Positions 24,313 through 33,590 of a stretch of 64,000 nucleotides of DNA are shown one piece after another. Made by a program: the position numbers and the translations under genes. The stretch covers positions 62,001-126,000 of the forward strand of contig SSNU01000095.1 of NCBI GenBank assembly GCA_012064415.1. Direction: 5' to 3'. Numbering within the stretch: the first letter of the stretch is position 1; every line of letters begins with the position of its first letter. The DNA is from Gyrodactylus bullatarudis (lineage: Eukaryota > Platyhelminthes > Monogenea > Gyrodactylidea > Gyrodactylidae). The notes beneath the pieces are model-generated. The model did not search any database, had not been told where the DNA came from, and worked only from the letters and a program-made list of their open reading frames with translations.

Positions 24313-24999
24313 CTAGTTGATATGAAGATGGTAATTTATGATTTCTACGAAAGATTTTTTGGAATCTAGACCATGAGGCCCTCTTTCACGAAACTGAGAA
24401 AAAAATTTAGAAAGAATCAATTTTTAAGGAAAATACGGCAAATTTGAAACCTTGAAGTAGCGCCAAATTCCCATTTTTTTGAACTTTGAGTTGAAAATTT
24501 TGGTTGATATAAAAGTGAGAGGGTGATCAAAAGTTGATTTTTATGATCACAATTAGTCAAAGAAAACAAATATGCTGAATCTTATTTTGAGAATCACCCC
24601 ATAATCGTGTCAAAATCAAATTTTGATTTTTTCATCATTTTCCCTACTTGAAAGTCGATGAAATTTGATATTTCAAGATCCTAGAAAAATGACGAATTTT
24701 TCAAAAATTTTATTATGATCATCGGTTTTTTGAATAATTTTGATCTTAAAAATCAACTTTTGATCACCCTCTCACTTTTATATCAACAAAAATTTCCAAC
24801 TCAAAGTTCAAAAATATGGAAATTTGGCGCTACTTCAAGGTTTCAAATTTGCCGTATTTTCCTTAAAAATTGATTTTTATCTAATTTTTTTTCTCAGTAT
24901 CGTGATCTAGATTCCAAAAAATCTTGATTAAATTCGATTTCTTGATGAAAAAATTAGGACTTTTGTAAAAATCATAAATTACCATCTTCATATAACTGG
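24313..24999. mobile_element. Foldback element type B, copy 2
   Basis: From about 24388 onward this matches 21580-22192 at a constant offset of 2808 bp over roughly 600 bp, with only a few differences seen by eye, the clearest near the right end. The left end lacks about 35-45 bp around TTTTTCATCAAGAAATCG, and the terminal CTAG at the right is mutated to CTGG. The shared departures from perfect symmetry show that both copies come from one master. Confidence 0.8.
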
Positions 25000-25561
25000 C
25001 TTCAGTATTTATTTAAGAGTATGTATGATACAGATTACCTATCAAAGAGAACCAATCAGATCAGTTTTTAATTTTCTTTATATTTTAAATTAGAAACGCG
25101 ATGCCTTTTATTATGAAAAAATAAATACTTTATTTTAGGCATACTCTTCAGTCTTCACATCCCAATATAAATACATTATCAGATTACAATAAGAGATTAT
25201 AATAAAAGATCGATAATTATAATATTTTTTACTATACTTTATTGGTTTATAAAATATCTGCCATTTTCGAAATTTGGCCAACTTAAAGTGGTTATGGGAC
25301 GACTACATCTGATGAGTATGTCTGAAATAAAGCGTTTATTCTTACTAATCTGTTAAAATGATATAATCAAACCTCTTCTTGTTACAAATTATTTTTTTAT
25401 CAGCCAAACAAACTATAGATAACCTTAAAATAATATAGTGGTAGTCAAGAATAAGTATACACCTATAGAACCTGTCTTCTTGTTTTAATTTTAAATGATC
25501 TTGAGACGTGGGATATGTCATTCGAAAGAGTGCTAAATTATCTACATATTCATATAGATCA

Positions 25562-25967
25562 NNNNNNNNNNNNNNNNNNNNNNNNNNNNNNNNNNNNNNN
25601 NNNNNNNNNNNNNNNNNNNNNNNNNNNNNNNNNNNNNNNNNNNNNNNNNNNNNNNNNNNNNNNNNNNNNNNNNNNNNNNNNNNNNNNNNNNNNNNNNNNN
25701 NNNNNNNNNNNNNNNNNNNNNNNNNNNNNNNNNNNNNNNNNNNNNNNNNNNNNNNNNNNNNNNNNNNNNNNNNNNNNNNNNNNNNNNNNNNNNNNNNNNN
25801 NNNNNNNNNNNNNNNNNNNNNNNNNNNNNNNNNNNNNNNNNNNNNNNNNNNNNNNNNNNNNNNNNNNNNNNNNNNNNNNNNNNNNNNNNNNNNNNNNNNN
25901 NNNNNNNNNNNNNNNNNNNNNNNNNNNNNNNNNNNNNNNNNNNNNNNNNNNNNNNNNNNNNNNNNNN
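25562..25967. other. Assembly gap (406 N)
   Basis: A run of unknown bases falls exactly inside the Tc1-like transposon. A gap inside a multi-copy repeat is typical of collapsed short-read assembly, so its true length is unknown. Confidence 0.99.
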
Positions 25968-26158
25968 AAAATCTCTGGGGGATTTTATCCCAAAAAGTAT
26001 ATCAAAATGGCAAGATTTTTTGTAATAAGCATGAATTGATAATCAAAATTATGGAAGAGTGGAAATCAATACATGAAGACGTCATAAAGAACCTTTATAA
26101 ATCTATGCAGAAGAGATGTATGAATGTTGTTTTATCGGATGGAAATTTTACAAAATAA
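25968..26158 (+). pseudogene. Tc1-like transposase, C-terminal fragment
   Basis: After the gap the frame reads NLWGILSQKVYQNGKIF, continues through an EEWKSIHEDVI segment, and ends at TAA 26156-26158. This is the end of a DDE_3-type Tc1 transposase, just after the third catalytic acidic residue, which is hidden in the gap. About 62 residues are visible. Whether the copy is intact cannot be judged because most of the gene is in the unknown bases. Confidence 0.85.
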
Positions 26159-26374
26159 ATGTGTATACTTAAACTTGACGTTAAAAAAATTTATGAAAAA
26201 TAGAAAATTTATATTTACTGAATTATGTTGAAATAAATTATATTTAAAAATACGCATTTTAATAAAGAATTTTTCATTCTTTAGAAGTCAACATCCCAAG
26301 TCTCAAGATCATTTAAAATTAATATAAGAGGACAGGTTCTATAGGTGTATACTTATTATTGATTATCACTATAT

Positions 26375-27123
26375 ATAGACAAGTTCAATAATAAGATAAA
26401 TTTTTTGACCATAATTTGAAATAATAAATGTTTTAAACATCATCATTGCTTTCTGATAATGTTTTTGAATATAAATTTCATTTTTCGTTTACAAGTATTC
26501 TTGAAATTTCTTTTTGTAATTAGTAAAGTTGATTTTTTCAGCACCAGAGTACAATCAAAGAATTAGCGTAAAAAATTAGCCAATAAAGAAAATATTGAAT
26601 GACAATTTTACTCAAATACGGTCGAAGCATTAGTTTGCATCTAAAGTGTCTGAATTTAGATTTCTGAACTCAAGATTTATAAAATGATCTAATGTCTATT
26701 CGAGGTATTACTCAAGAGTTTTGGCCACAAGCATTAATAAATTTAATATAAAAAGATGGGACAATTGTAAACATTGCTTACTAAACAATTACATGGTAAT
26801 ATAAAAGAAAAGAAGAGTTGTGTAAATGCATATAAGTACCTTCGTAGATTCTTCAAAATACAAAGAGTTAGAAGAAAATAAGATCAGTATTCTTGTTTTA
26901 ATTGTCTGTTTATTAAGTTTGACTTATCTGATTGGTTGAAACTAACTGATCTTAAATCAGTTATGGCTAATATCGGATCTAAAATTGACTATTCGAAATC
27001 TCTCCTTCATTCTTCCGCTCAATAACCAGATGATGAACCGAATTAATTTCAGACTCTTTTTAAAATCAGGATAGCAATTGATTCTTTATATAAAAACCAT
27101 AATTTATATTATGTTGTTCAGAC
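26375..27123. other. Intergenic stretch, nothing recognised
   Basis: AT-rich sequence between the Tc1-like element and the 3' end of the first unknown paralogue. No repeat structure, splice pattern or family match was seen. Confidence 0.4.
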
Positions 27124-27129
27124 TTTATT
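27124..27129 (-). promoter_or_regulatory. Polyadenylation signal right after the stop codon
   Basis: On the minus strand AATAAA starts two bases after the TAG stop (27133-27131) of the gene at 27131-28444. The 3' untranslated region would be only some 20-30 nt. Confidence 0.5.
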
Positions 27130-27130
27130 T

Positions 27131-28444
27131 CTAAAAATAATCATGAAAAATCGAGCGCATATCTTTTGGATGCAGTCCAAATATTTTTAAGTATTTGTTA
27201 TAAAACTCTCGATGCTGACATTTTTCCAGGGCATCTATCATCAATTGGCTAACATAATCCACTAGTGGAATTTCAAATGATGAAATAAATCTGAGCATTT
27301 CAATCACCTTTACAGCCTGCCCGTCCTCAAGGCACTCATCAAGGTCCTCGAACAGGTCCTTGATTATGTACCTGGTTTCACAAGACTGGAAGTACCATAT
27401 GAACCAATCAAAGACAAGATTATCCCTCAAGATTCTTTGGAACTTTCTTTTATGCTTGATTGCAGCCTCAGAGCATTCCTCGAGACGAAAATAATTGAAT
27501 ATTTCCTGATAGAGGTAGATTATGTTATAGTCATTATGTTCCTTCCAGAATACAGGTGACTCCTCAACCAGTTCATAGAATTTTTCAAAATTTCCCATGG
27601 GCTCTGTGAAAGCATCCTTCATCCAAATACATTGTGTGTAAGAGACTTGCTTGTGGAACAGATATTCAGTTGAGAATATTTTCGGTATAAGATCAATAAT
27701 AACTTCAAGGTTTAAGATTCCATCATCACGGTACTCTCTAAGGACGTTAGTATATGGGTTGATATGTTGTTGGAAGTAATTGTAGACGTGTTCCTTCTTT
27801 AAATTCAAATATTTCTCCTGATTTATCATGTAACCTTGACTGTTGAATATTCTCTGTAGGTAGAAAATATTACGTTTCCCTTGGCTGTAATGGCTTTTTC
27901 CCATTAGGTACAGTGTTAATTCTCTTGGGATTTTCTCTACAATTTTTGGAGGACTTATCGAAAGGAAATTATCAAAAGCCATCAGAAAATCCTCAAGGTA
28001 TGGATGATGGGACCGTAGTATTCTTATATAATGCATTAGTATACACCTAGCATGATTATCATCCTGGTATATGTCGAATTCCATGGCAAAATGTGTCCTA
28101 GATAAGCTCTCCCAGCAATTTACACTAATTAATTAGTTAGCTGATTTACTTTTTTGGGTCATAATAGAATTCAAACATTTCGAATAATTTATCTGTTTTA
28201 AAAACTGAATTTATCATGGAATAAAGACGGCTTTTTTTCAGGTACAATGGATCATCTGGATAACAAGGCGGCTTTGGTTTGTAGAGGTTCTCCAAAAGTT
28301 CATCATAATAGTATTCATCTTCAGGCACAGTGAAATAGTCCGATACTTTTCTGGTCAGGTCATGATTATAAAGACGTCTCTCCTATATTCACAGTTAAGG
28401 TATGAAGGACTAACCTTGAGATATTCTACAAACGCCTCGTTCAT
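27131..28444 (-). CDS. Unrecognised protein, tandem family copy 1 (418 aa, three exons)
   Basis: Exons 28444-28415, 28382-28150 and 28124-27131 join in frame into 418 codons from ATG 28444 to TAG 27131. The two introns are only 32 nt (28414-28383) and 25 nt (28149-28125), both GT-AG. Their positions and phases are the same in the paralogue at 30124-31421, which is the best evidence for them. I do not recognise a domain. The protein is rich in aromatic and charged residues, with the conserved blocks VSDYF, FEFYYDPK, CILMHYIRILRS, IPRELTLYL and FEKFYELVEESPVFWKEHND. There is no signal peptide or membrane segment, so it is probably cytosolic or nuclear. An N-terminal portion of about 30 residues would be missed if the short introns were ignored. 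Function is unknown. Confidence 0.75.
27408..27603. repeat. Exact 196-bp tract shared with the second paralogue (30401-30596)
   Basis: Every base from TCAAAGACAAG to CCATGGGCT is the same at 30401-30596 (constant offset 2993), while the coding sequence on both sides is clearly diverged. A shorter near-identical stretch follows at about 27325-27361. This is the signature of recent gene conversion between the two paralogues. Confidence 0.85.
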
Positions 28445-28822
28445 CTATGCAAAGAGAATATTGAAATTATCTCGTCAACATATAAAGGAAGATGAAATAG
28501 TTTTTGAAATATTTATTTGCTTAACTGTTGTGCAATTCGGCAAGATGTTTTTCTCTCAAATTGATTTGCTTGCAAATAACGATTTAATTTCTACATTTTT
28601 TTCAATTCGCTCCATTAATTTCTACAAAATTCAAAGAAATAACATCAACAATAAATGAAAAAAAATCTATAGTTAGCGATTTTTCACAAATTTTTATATG
28701 AACCATACTGTAACCAGATTGGAAGCTTGAGATTTTACTTTGTATTTAAGTCTATTTAGTGATTTTTCTGATTAAATAATTCACGTAAATTCTTATATAC
28801 GTCCGAAAATCCACTTGAAATC

Positions 28823-29322
28823 ATATTAAAATAGAAGTAAAGATATATTAACACCAAATGTACAATTCATAAAGAATCATCAGTGGTATCACTTTAAAAA
28901 TGAGTTAAATAATTGAATGAAAATAATAATTTACAATTTTGAAAGAAATAGTAAAAGTTTAAGAATTAAGAATAAATGTAAGCTGAAAAAACACCAAAAC
29001 TCTCCATAAAATAGCAACAGTGGAGAAATCAATACAAACCCAATCTATGTGTTCAGAAAAACTATTCCTATAATCTTCAACTACCTTGGCCTATGTGAGC
29101 TTTTTCACTTTTCTCTCCACTGTTGCTATTTTATGGAGAGTTTTGGTGTTTTTTCAGCTTACATTTATTCTTAATTCTTAAACTTTTACTATTTCTTTCA
29201 AAATTGTAAATTATTATTTTCATTCAATTATTTAACTCTTATCATTTTTAAAGTGATACCACTGATGATCCTTTATGAATTGTACATTTGGTGTTAATAT
29301 ATCTTTACTTCTATTTTAATAT
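28823..29322. repeat. Near-perfect 0.5-kb hairpin between the two unknown paralogues
   Basis: The left arm (28823-29027) and right arm (29113-29322) are reverse complements of about 205 bp. By eye they differ only by one base (AGAATCATC versus AGGATCATC) and a short insertion beside TTTAAAAATGA. The spacer is 85 bp with no coding capacity. No relative was seen elsewhere in the window. Confidence 0.85.
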
Positions 29323-30123
29323 AGTGATTGATTACCTTTAAATTTCAACCAATAAAATTTTCCTGAATCTGTATAGAAGTAAGCTTTATTCCTGGTTAAA
29401 GAGTAGAGATAGACTTTTTTCATATCAATCATTTACTTCTACAAAATCAGATTGCGAAGATACTCGAAGGATATGTATAAATATCAGATAGTAACATTTT
29501 TCGCAGAAATTAGAAAGTGTAATATATTTATATATAATAATAAGGGCCAGAAAAATATGTACCAAAAAATTTTTGAAAATATGTATCTTAAGTAAGACAT
29601 ATTCAAAAATAATTTCGATATCATCATTTAAAATTACAATTTATAATTTGAGATTGAGTCTAACTTGGACCTGAATTTTAAATTTTTCTCCATTTGTCCG
29701 AAATTTTGATACTAAAAGATAGTCTTTTCAAAAATATTTATTGAATTTACTGGATTTTTTTATTTAACCTTTTATGTAATAATTATTAAATCATAAAATA
29801 TGCAGCAGTAGTTACTTATTAATCATCAATTTGAAAGTAAATCCCTACGTTTCAGAAAGAACTTAATTAAAATTCGAAATATCTAAAATGGGATAGATTT
29901 TGGCTCAAATTATGATTCATAGTTTTTTTTCTTCAGAACTAGCAAAATTAGCATTTTGACAGCTATCATTTGTAAAATATTTGAAGCAATGAGACCGAAT
30001 AATGTTTTCTTTTTCTGATCAATGAAAGTTCTAAAAAAATTCTATCAAAGAAATTTAAAAACACTAAATTCGAGTTTCTACTAATCATATGGCATTAAAT
30101 AAATGAAAATAAACTTTAAAGCT
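29323..30123. other. Intergenic stretch, nothing recognised
   Basis: AT-rich sequence between the hairpin and the 3' end of the second unknown paralogue. The 28445-28822 stretch upstream of the first paralogue is likewise without recognised features and should hold that gene's promoter. Confidence 0.4.
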
Positions 30124-31421
30124 CTATTTATGAGTGTTAATCATTAACAAGAACTTGGATAGATCCAATCCGAATATTTTGAAATATCGCTTATAAAACT
30201 CTCGATTCCTGCTTTTGTTGAGAGCAATTCTTATCATTGAGTAGACATAATCCACAAGTTCTACATCAAATGATAAAATGAGTCTGAGCATTTCAACTAC
30301 CTTCACACTCTGGCCATCCTCAAGGCACTCATCAAGGTCCTCGAACAGGTCCTCGATTATGTATCTGGTCTTGTGAGACCAGGTGTACCACGTGAACCAG
30401 TCAAAGACAAGATTATCCCTCAAGATTCTTTGGAACTTTCTTTTATGCTTGATTGCAGCCTCAGAGCATTCCTCGAGACGAAAATAATTGAATATTTCCT
30501 GATAGAGGTAGATTATGTTATAGTCATTATGTTCCTTCCAGAATACAGGTGACTCCTCAACCAGTTCATAGAATTTTTCAAAATTTCCCATGGGCTTTGT
30601 GAAAGTGGTCTCTGTTAAAAAATCAGTATCTTTCCAGAACAAATACTCAGATGAAAATATTTTTGGCATCAACTCAAGGACATCTTGAAACTTGAGAATC
30701 GATGTCTTGTGATACTCCTTCAGGGGTTCAAAAAACATTTTCTTGTGTTGTCTACAAAACTTGTAGACCTGTTCCTTTTTCAGATTTTCAAATTGTTCTC
30801 CTCTGATCATGAACATTTGAGTTTCATAGACTGTTTTGAGATAAAAAATGTTTTTTATTTCATGGCTAAAATGAGTTCTATTGAGTAGGTAAAGAGTTAT
30901 TTCTCTAGGTATCAATTTTCTAAGATTTTCTGGCATATTATATTGGAAATATTCAAACATTCTTGGAAAATCACGTAGATACGGATGAAAAGATCGTAAA
31001 ATCCTTATGTAATGCATAAGTAGACAACGTGAGTAATTCTCATTGTTGACTATTTCAGTGCCAATATTGAAATTTGTGTCATACAATAAATCCCACAGCT
31101 CGACACTAACATGGGTATGTTATTTAAGCTAGCCTTACTCTCTTGGGTTGTAATAGAATTCGAATAATTCAAATATTCTTTCAGCGCTATCAATCGATTC
31201 AGTATAGCACTCGAGAGTTTTTATATCCGCAAAAAATGGGTCATCAGAAAAATAGAAAAGTTTTGGTTGAAATACTTCTTGTGAGAACTCAGATTGATTT
31301 GATGAAAAGTAATCAGAGACTCTACTGTTGATCTCATGACAGAGGCTTCTCCTAGTCTATAAATTTAAATTTCTAATAATATATAACTGACCTTGAGATA
31401 TTCAATGAATTCCTTATTCAT
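30124..31421 (-). CDS. Unrecognised protein, tandem family copy 2 (409 aa, three exons)
   Basis: Exons 31421-31392, 31356-31139 and 31105-30124 join in frame into 409 codons. The introns are 35 nt (31391-31357) and 33 nt (31138-31106). Without splicing the second, the frame hits TAA at once, and with it the protein reads PRDVELWDLLYD, aligning residue for residue with PKNVNCWESLSR in copy 1 (27131-28444). Conserved blocks are the same as in copy 1: the first exon is ten residues in both (MNKEFIEYLK here), and the FEKFYELVEESPVFWKEHND region is identical because of the shared 196-bp tract. Elsewhere the proteins are roughly half identical by eye. No known domain, signal peptide or membrane segment was seen. 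Upstream DNA is duplicated at 33565-34085. Confidence 0.75.
30401..30596. repeat. Exact 196-bp tract shared with the first paralogue (27408-27603)
   Basis: Partner of the tract in copy 1. It covers the codons for the FEKFYELVEES to NLVFDWF part of the protein. Flanking codons differ at both silent and replacement sites, so the identity is not explained by selection alone. Confidence 0.85.
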
Positions 31422-32225
31422 TTAAACAATAATTTGATATGAATTTCACAATAACTAAAGTCTATGAAAAAACGTCTGATTAAACTTTGATAGAGAGGTC
31501 AAAATCAGTTATTTAATTGAATTTATCGATTAAAACAACATGATATAATATATCAAAGCTTTTTTATTTCCATATATTGTTACTACTTGGAAGTATAAAC
31601 GAGAATTCATAGATATTTTTATTCATGGAGACAATTCGCTAATTCTGGTGTCAAAACAAGAACTTATCTAGATTTGAAATTATGATTAGAGCTGAAAATT
31701 TTATTGATTTGAAAGCAAGAGAGTGGTCAAAAGGACAAGAAAAAAGGAAACTTTCGAAAAATTTGGGGTTGTCTAAGTTCCATTGATTTTCATGCAGTAA
31801 AAAAAGTCAAGAAATCAAAATTCAACTCGCAAACGTTAATGGGTCCTCAGATCAAATCTAGCATAATTGATTCTAAATTTGATCCAGAAAAACTCATTTT
31901 CAACACAGAAAATTTTCAGCTGAAAGTTCAAAAAATAAAAATTTAGTGTAAAATCGAACTTTGAAGAATTACAATATTACAAAATGGATGAAAAAGCAGG
32001 ATCTGTAATCATTTGGATTCAAAATTCGAATTCTTGATAGTAAAATCATAGATTCATATCAAATAGCTTTTAGTAATTGAGGAATTAAACTCTTAAAATA
32101 TCTTTCAAATTTGCTTTTGAATTTTTCAAAAACATTGTGGGGAAAAGTTGAGAATCTTGTATAACGTAGGCGTGGTTATTTGAGTAAGAATTAAATATTC
32201 TAGTCATTACAATTATTCACTCAAG
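31405..32225. repeat. Segmental duplication, left arm (promoter block upstream of paralogue 2)
   Basis: Parts of this block match 33565-34085 in the same orientation. ATTCCTTATTCATTTAAACA covers the start codon of paralogue 2, ATATTGTTACTACTT follows about 170 bp on, and GCGTGGTTATTTGAGT (32170-32185) recurs at 34025-34040 just before the PLOD start codon. After it, the sequence to 32225 resembles the first bases of PLOD exon 1 but does not encode it. The middle (31640-32075) was lengthened by a decayed foldback insertion. Confidence 0.65.
31640..32075. repeat. Decayed type B foldback relic
   Basis: Pieces such as TTGATTTGAAAG, GTGGTCAAAAGG, AATTCGAATTCTTGATAGTA and the terminal ATTCATATCAAATAGC follow the order of the type B element at 21472-22192 with heavy divergence. 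The inverted symmetry is largely lost. Confidence 0.4.
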
Positions 32226-32357
32226 TGCATCAAACGAAATTTATAATCTATAAGAAAGAATACAGAACAAAGATCAACCGGGAATGGTTCTCGGAGCAAA
32301 ATACATTTCTGGTGAAAATTAAAAATGAACCAACCTTTGACCCCCTCACTCGTAGAA

Positions 32358-32365
32358 TATATAAA
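32358..32365 (+). promoter_or_regulatory. TATA box of the cathepsin B gene
   Basis: TATATAAA lies 36 bp before the chosen ATG (32394). With the usual spacing of 25-31 bp to the start site, transcription would begin only a few bases before the ATG. This supports the start at 32394 over the in-frame ATG at 32325, which would lie upstream of the TATA box. Confidence 0.6.
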
Positions 32366-32393
32366 CTCATATTTTCTGTTTGGAGAATCAAAT

Positions 32394-33380
32394 ATGAAGT
32401 TAATCGGTATCACTCTTTTCTCCTTCATTTGTCTCTGTTTCGGAAGGACCATTGACGTCAGTCGATCAGATGACATCATCAACTATGTGAACAATGTAGC
32501 TAAGACAACATGGACAGCTGGCAAGAATTTCGAAGACGGAGCAAGAGATATCCGAACATTGCTCGGAACTTTCAGAAAAGGACCCGTTAGAAATCTGCAA
32601 CCAGAAAGAGCTGACGAAAATCTGCCAAAAAGCTTCGATTCTAGAAAGAAATGGGGTAAAATGTGTCCCACAATCAAAATGGTTCGTGATCAAGGACCTT
32701 GTGGCTCTTGCTGGGCTTTCGGTGCTGCCACTGCCATGAGCGATAGACTTTGTATTCACACTCAGGGTAACTTCACAGATTCCTTGTCGGCTGAAGATAT
32801 CCTTTCCTGCTGTGAAGATTGTGGTAATGGATGTGATGGTGGCTATCCTGATCAAGCTTGGAAATATTTCAAGGAGAATGGAGTACCAACAGGTGGCCCA
32901 AAGGGGGACAAGTCTGCATGTAGACCCTATGCTTTCGACAAATGTGACCATCATGTTAAAGGAAAGTACCAGCCATGTGGTGACTCCCAGCCCACTCCAC
33001 AATGTGAGAAAAGCTGCACCAAGGAATCCGGAAAAACCTACAAAACTGACCTTCAATTTGGCGGTGAAGTCAAAAATTATGCTGGAGAAGTAGAAATGCA
33101 AAAGGCTATAAAGAACGGTGGCCCTATCGAGTGTGCTCTCGAAGTATATGAAGATTTCTTGAACTACAAACACGGTATTTATCAACACGTCACAGGTGAA
33201 CTTCTTGGTGGTCATGCAATCAGAGTTTTGGGTTGGGGCGAAGAAAAAAATGTCAAATATTGGCTCATAGCAAACTCCTGGAATGAAGATTGGGGTTCCA
33301 AAGGTCTTTTCAAGATCCTTAGAGGCTCAAATCACTGCGGAATTGAAGATGAATGCGTTGCCTCAGTTTATAAAAATTAA
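32394..33380 (+). CDS. CTSB: Cathepsin B-like cysteine protease (328 aa, intronless)
   Basis: Papain-family (C1A) endopeptidase/dipeptidyl-carboxypeptidase of the secretory-lysosomal route. Residues 1-17 (MKLIGITLFSFICLCFG) are a signal peptide. The propeptide carries the family's W-x-AG-x-NF motif (about 40-46). The mature enzyme starts near LPKSFDSR (about 77). The catalytic triad is Cys106 in QGPCGSCWAFG, His274 in LGGHAIRVLGWG and Asn294 in NSWN. The GCDGG motif and the cathepsin B occluding loop with its His-His pair (186-187, in CDHHVKGKYQPC) are intact, so exopeptidase activity is expected. Length is normal for the family. The gene has no intron, unlike its neighbours. It lies between two arms of a segmental duplication, which is compatible with a retrocopy inserted there, though a TATA promoter is present. 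An in-frame extension to 32325 is possible but less likely. Confidence 0.93.
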   Translation: MKLIGITLFSFICLCFGRTIDVSRSDDIINYVNNVAKTTWTAGKNFEDGARDIRTLLGTFRKGPVRNLQPERADENLPKSFDSRKKWGKMCPTIKMVRDQGPCGSCWAFGAATAMSDRLCIHTQGNFTDSLSAEDILSCCEDCGNGCDGGYPDQAWKYFKENGVPTGGPKGDKSACRPYAFDKCDHHVKGKYQPCGDSQPTPQCEKSCTKESGKTYKTDLQFGGEVKNYAGEVEMQKAIKNGGPIECALEVYEDFLNYKHGIYQHVTGELLGGHAIRVLGWGEEKNVKYWLIANSWNEDWGSKGLFKILRGSNHCGIEDECVASVYKN

Positions 33381-33564
33381 AAAACAATTCATAAAAAATC
33401 AAACATGACTTTTTATTTTCTATTTCTTTTGGACGATTTCCCGTATTCTCTTTCGTAAAAAATTACTAAGCCAAAATATAGGACCAAAGACCAGAAAGGA
33501 CCAATCAAGGAGGAAATGCTCGAGGAAAGAAAAAGAGCTGTTCGAAGGTCTAGTAAATTGTAAT
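33381..33564. other. Short intergenic stretch after cathepsin B
   Basis: No canonical AATAAA was found. CATAAA lies about 10 bp after the stop and may serve as the polyadenylation signal. Nothing else was recognised. Confidence 0.35.
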
Positions 33565-33590
33565 AAATTCCTTATTCATTTAAACAATAA
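33553..33590 (-). pseudogene. Relic of a third unknown-family gene start
   Basis: On the minus strand the sequence TTTAAATGAATAAGGAATT repeats the start-codon region of paralogue 2 (31421). It reads MNKEF and then runs into stop codons where paralogue 2 continues EYLK. Only the promoter side and first five codons remain, so this is a dead 5' fragment left by the segmental duplication. Confidence 0.6.

Larger units (their letters stand above)
25436..26374 (+). mobile_element. Tc1-like transposon (interrupted by an assembly gap)
   Basis: Inverted ends of about 70 bp begin TATAGTGGTAGTCAAGAATA on the left and recur inverted on the right (TAAGTATACACCTATAGAAC is shared exactly). A TA dinucleotide flanks each end, as for Tc1/mariner elements. 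Inside are a run of 406 Ns and the C-terminal end of a Tc1-type transposase. The length with Ns is about 0.94 kb, short for a full Tc1 element, so the gap size may be nominal or the element deleted. Confidence 0.85.

Noticed and set aside
25508..26158. Open frame running through the N gap
   Set aside because: The part before the gap is the transposon's terminal repeat and the gap itself carries no information. Only 25968-26158 is real transposase.
32325..32393. N-terminal extension of cathepsin B from an earlier ATG
   Set aside because: It lies across and upstream of the TATA box and would bury the signal peptide. The start at 32394 gives a normal pre-pro-enzyme.
32466..33215. Long open frame on the minus strand opposite cathepsin B
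   Set aside because: It is the antisense shadow of the cathepsin B coding sequence, whose catalytic motifs are all on the plus strand.
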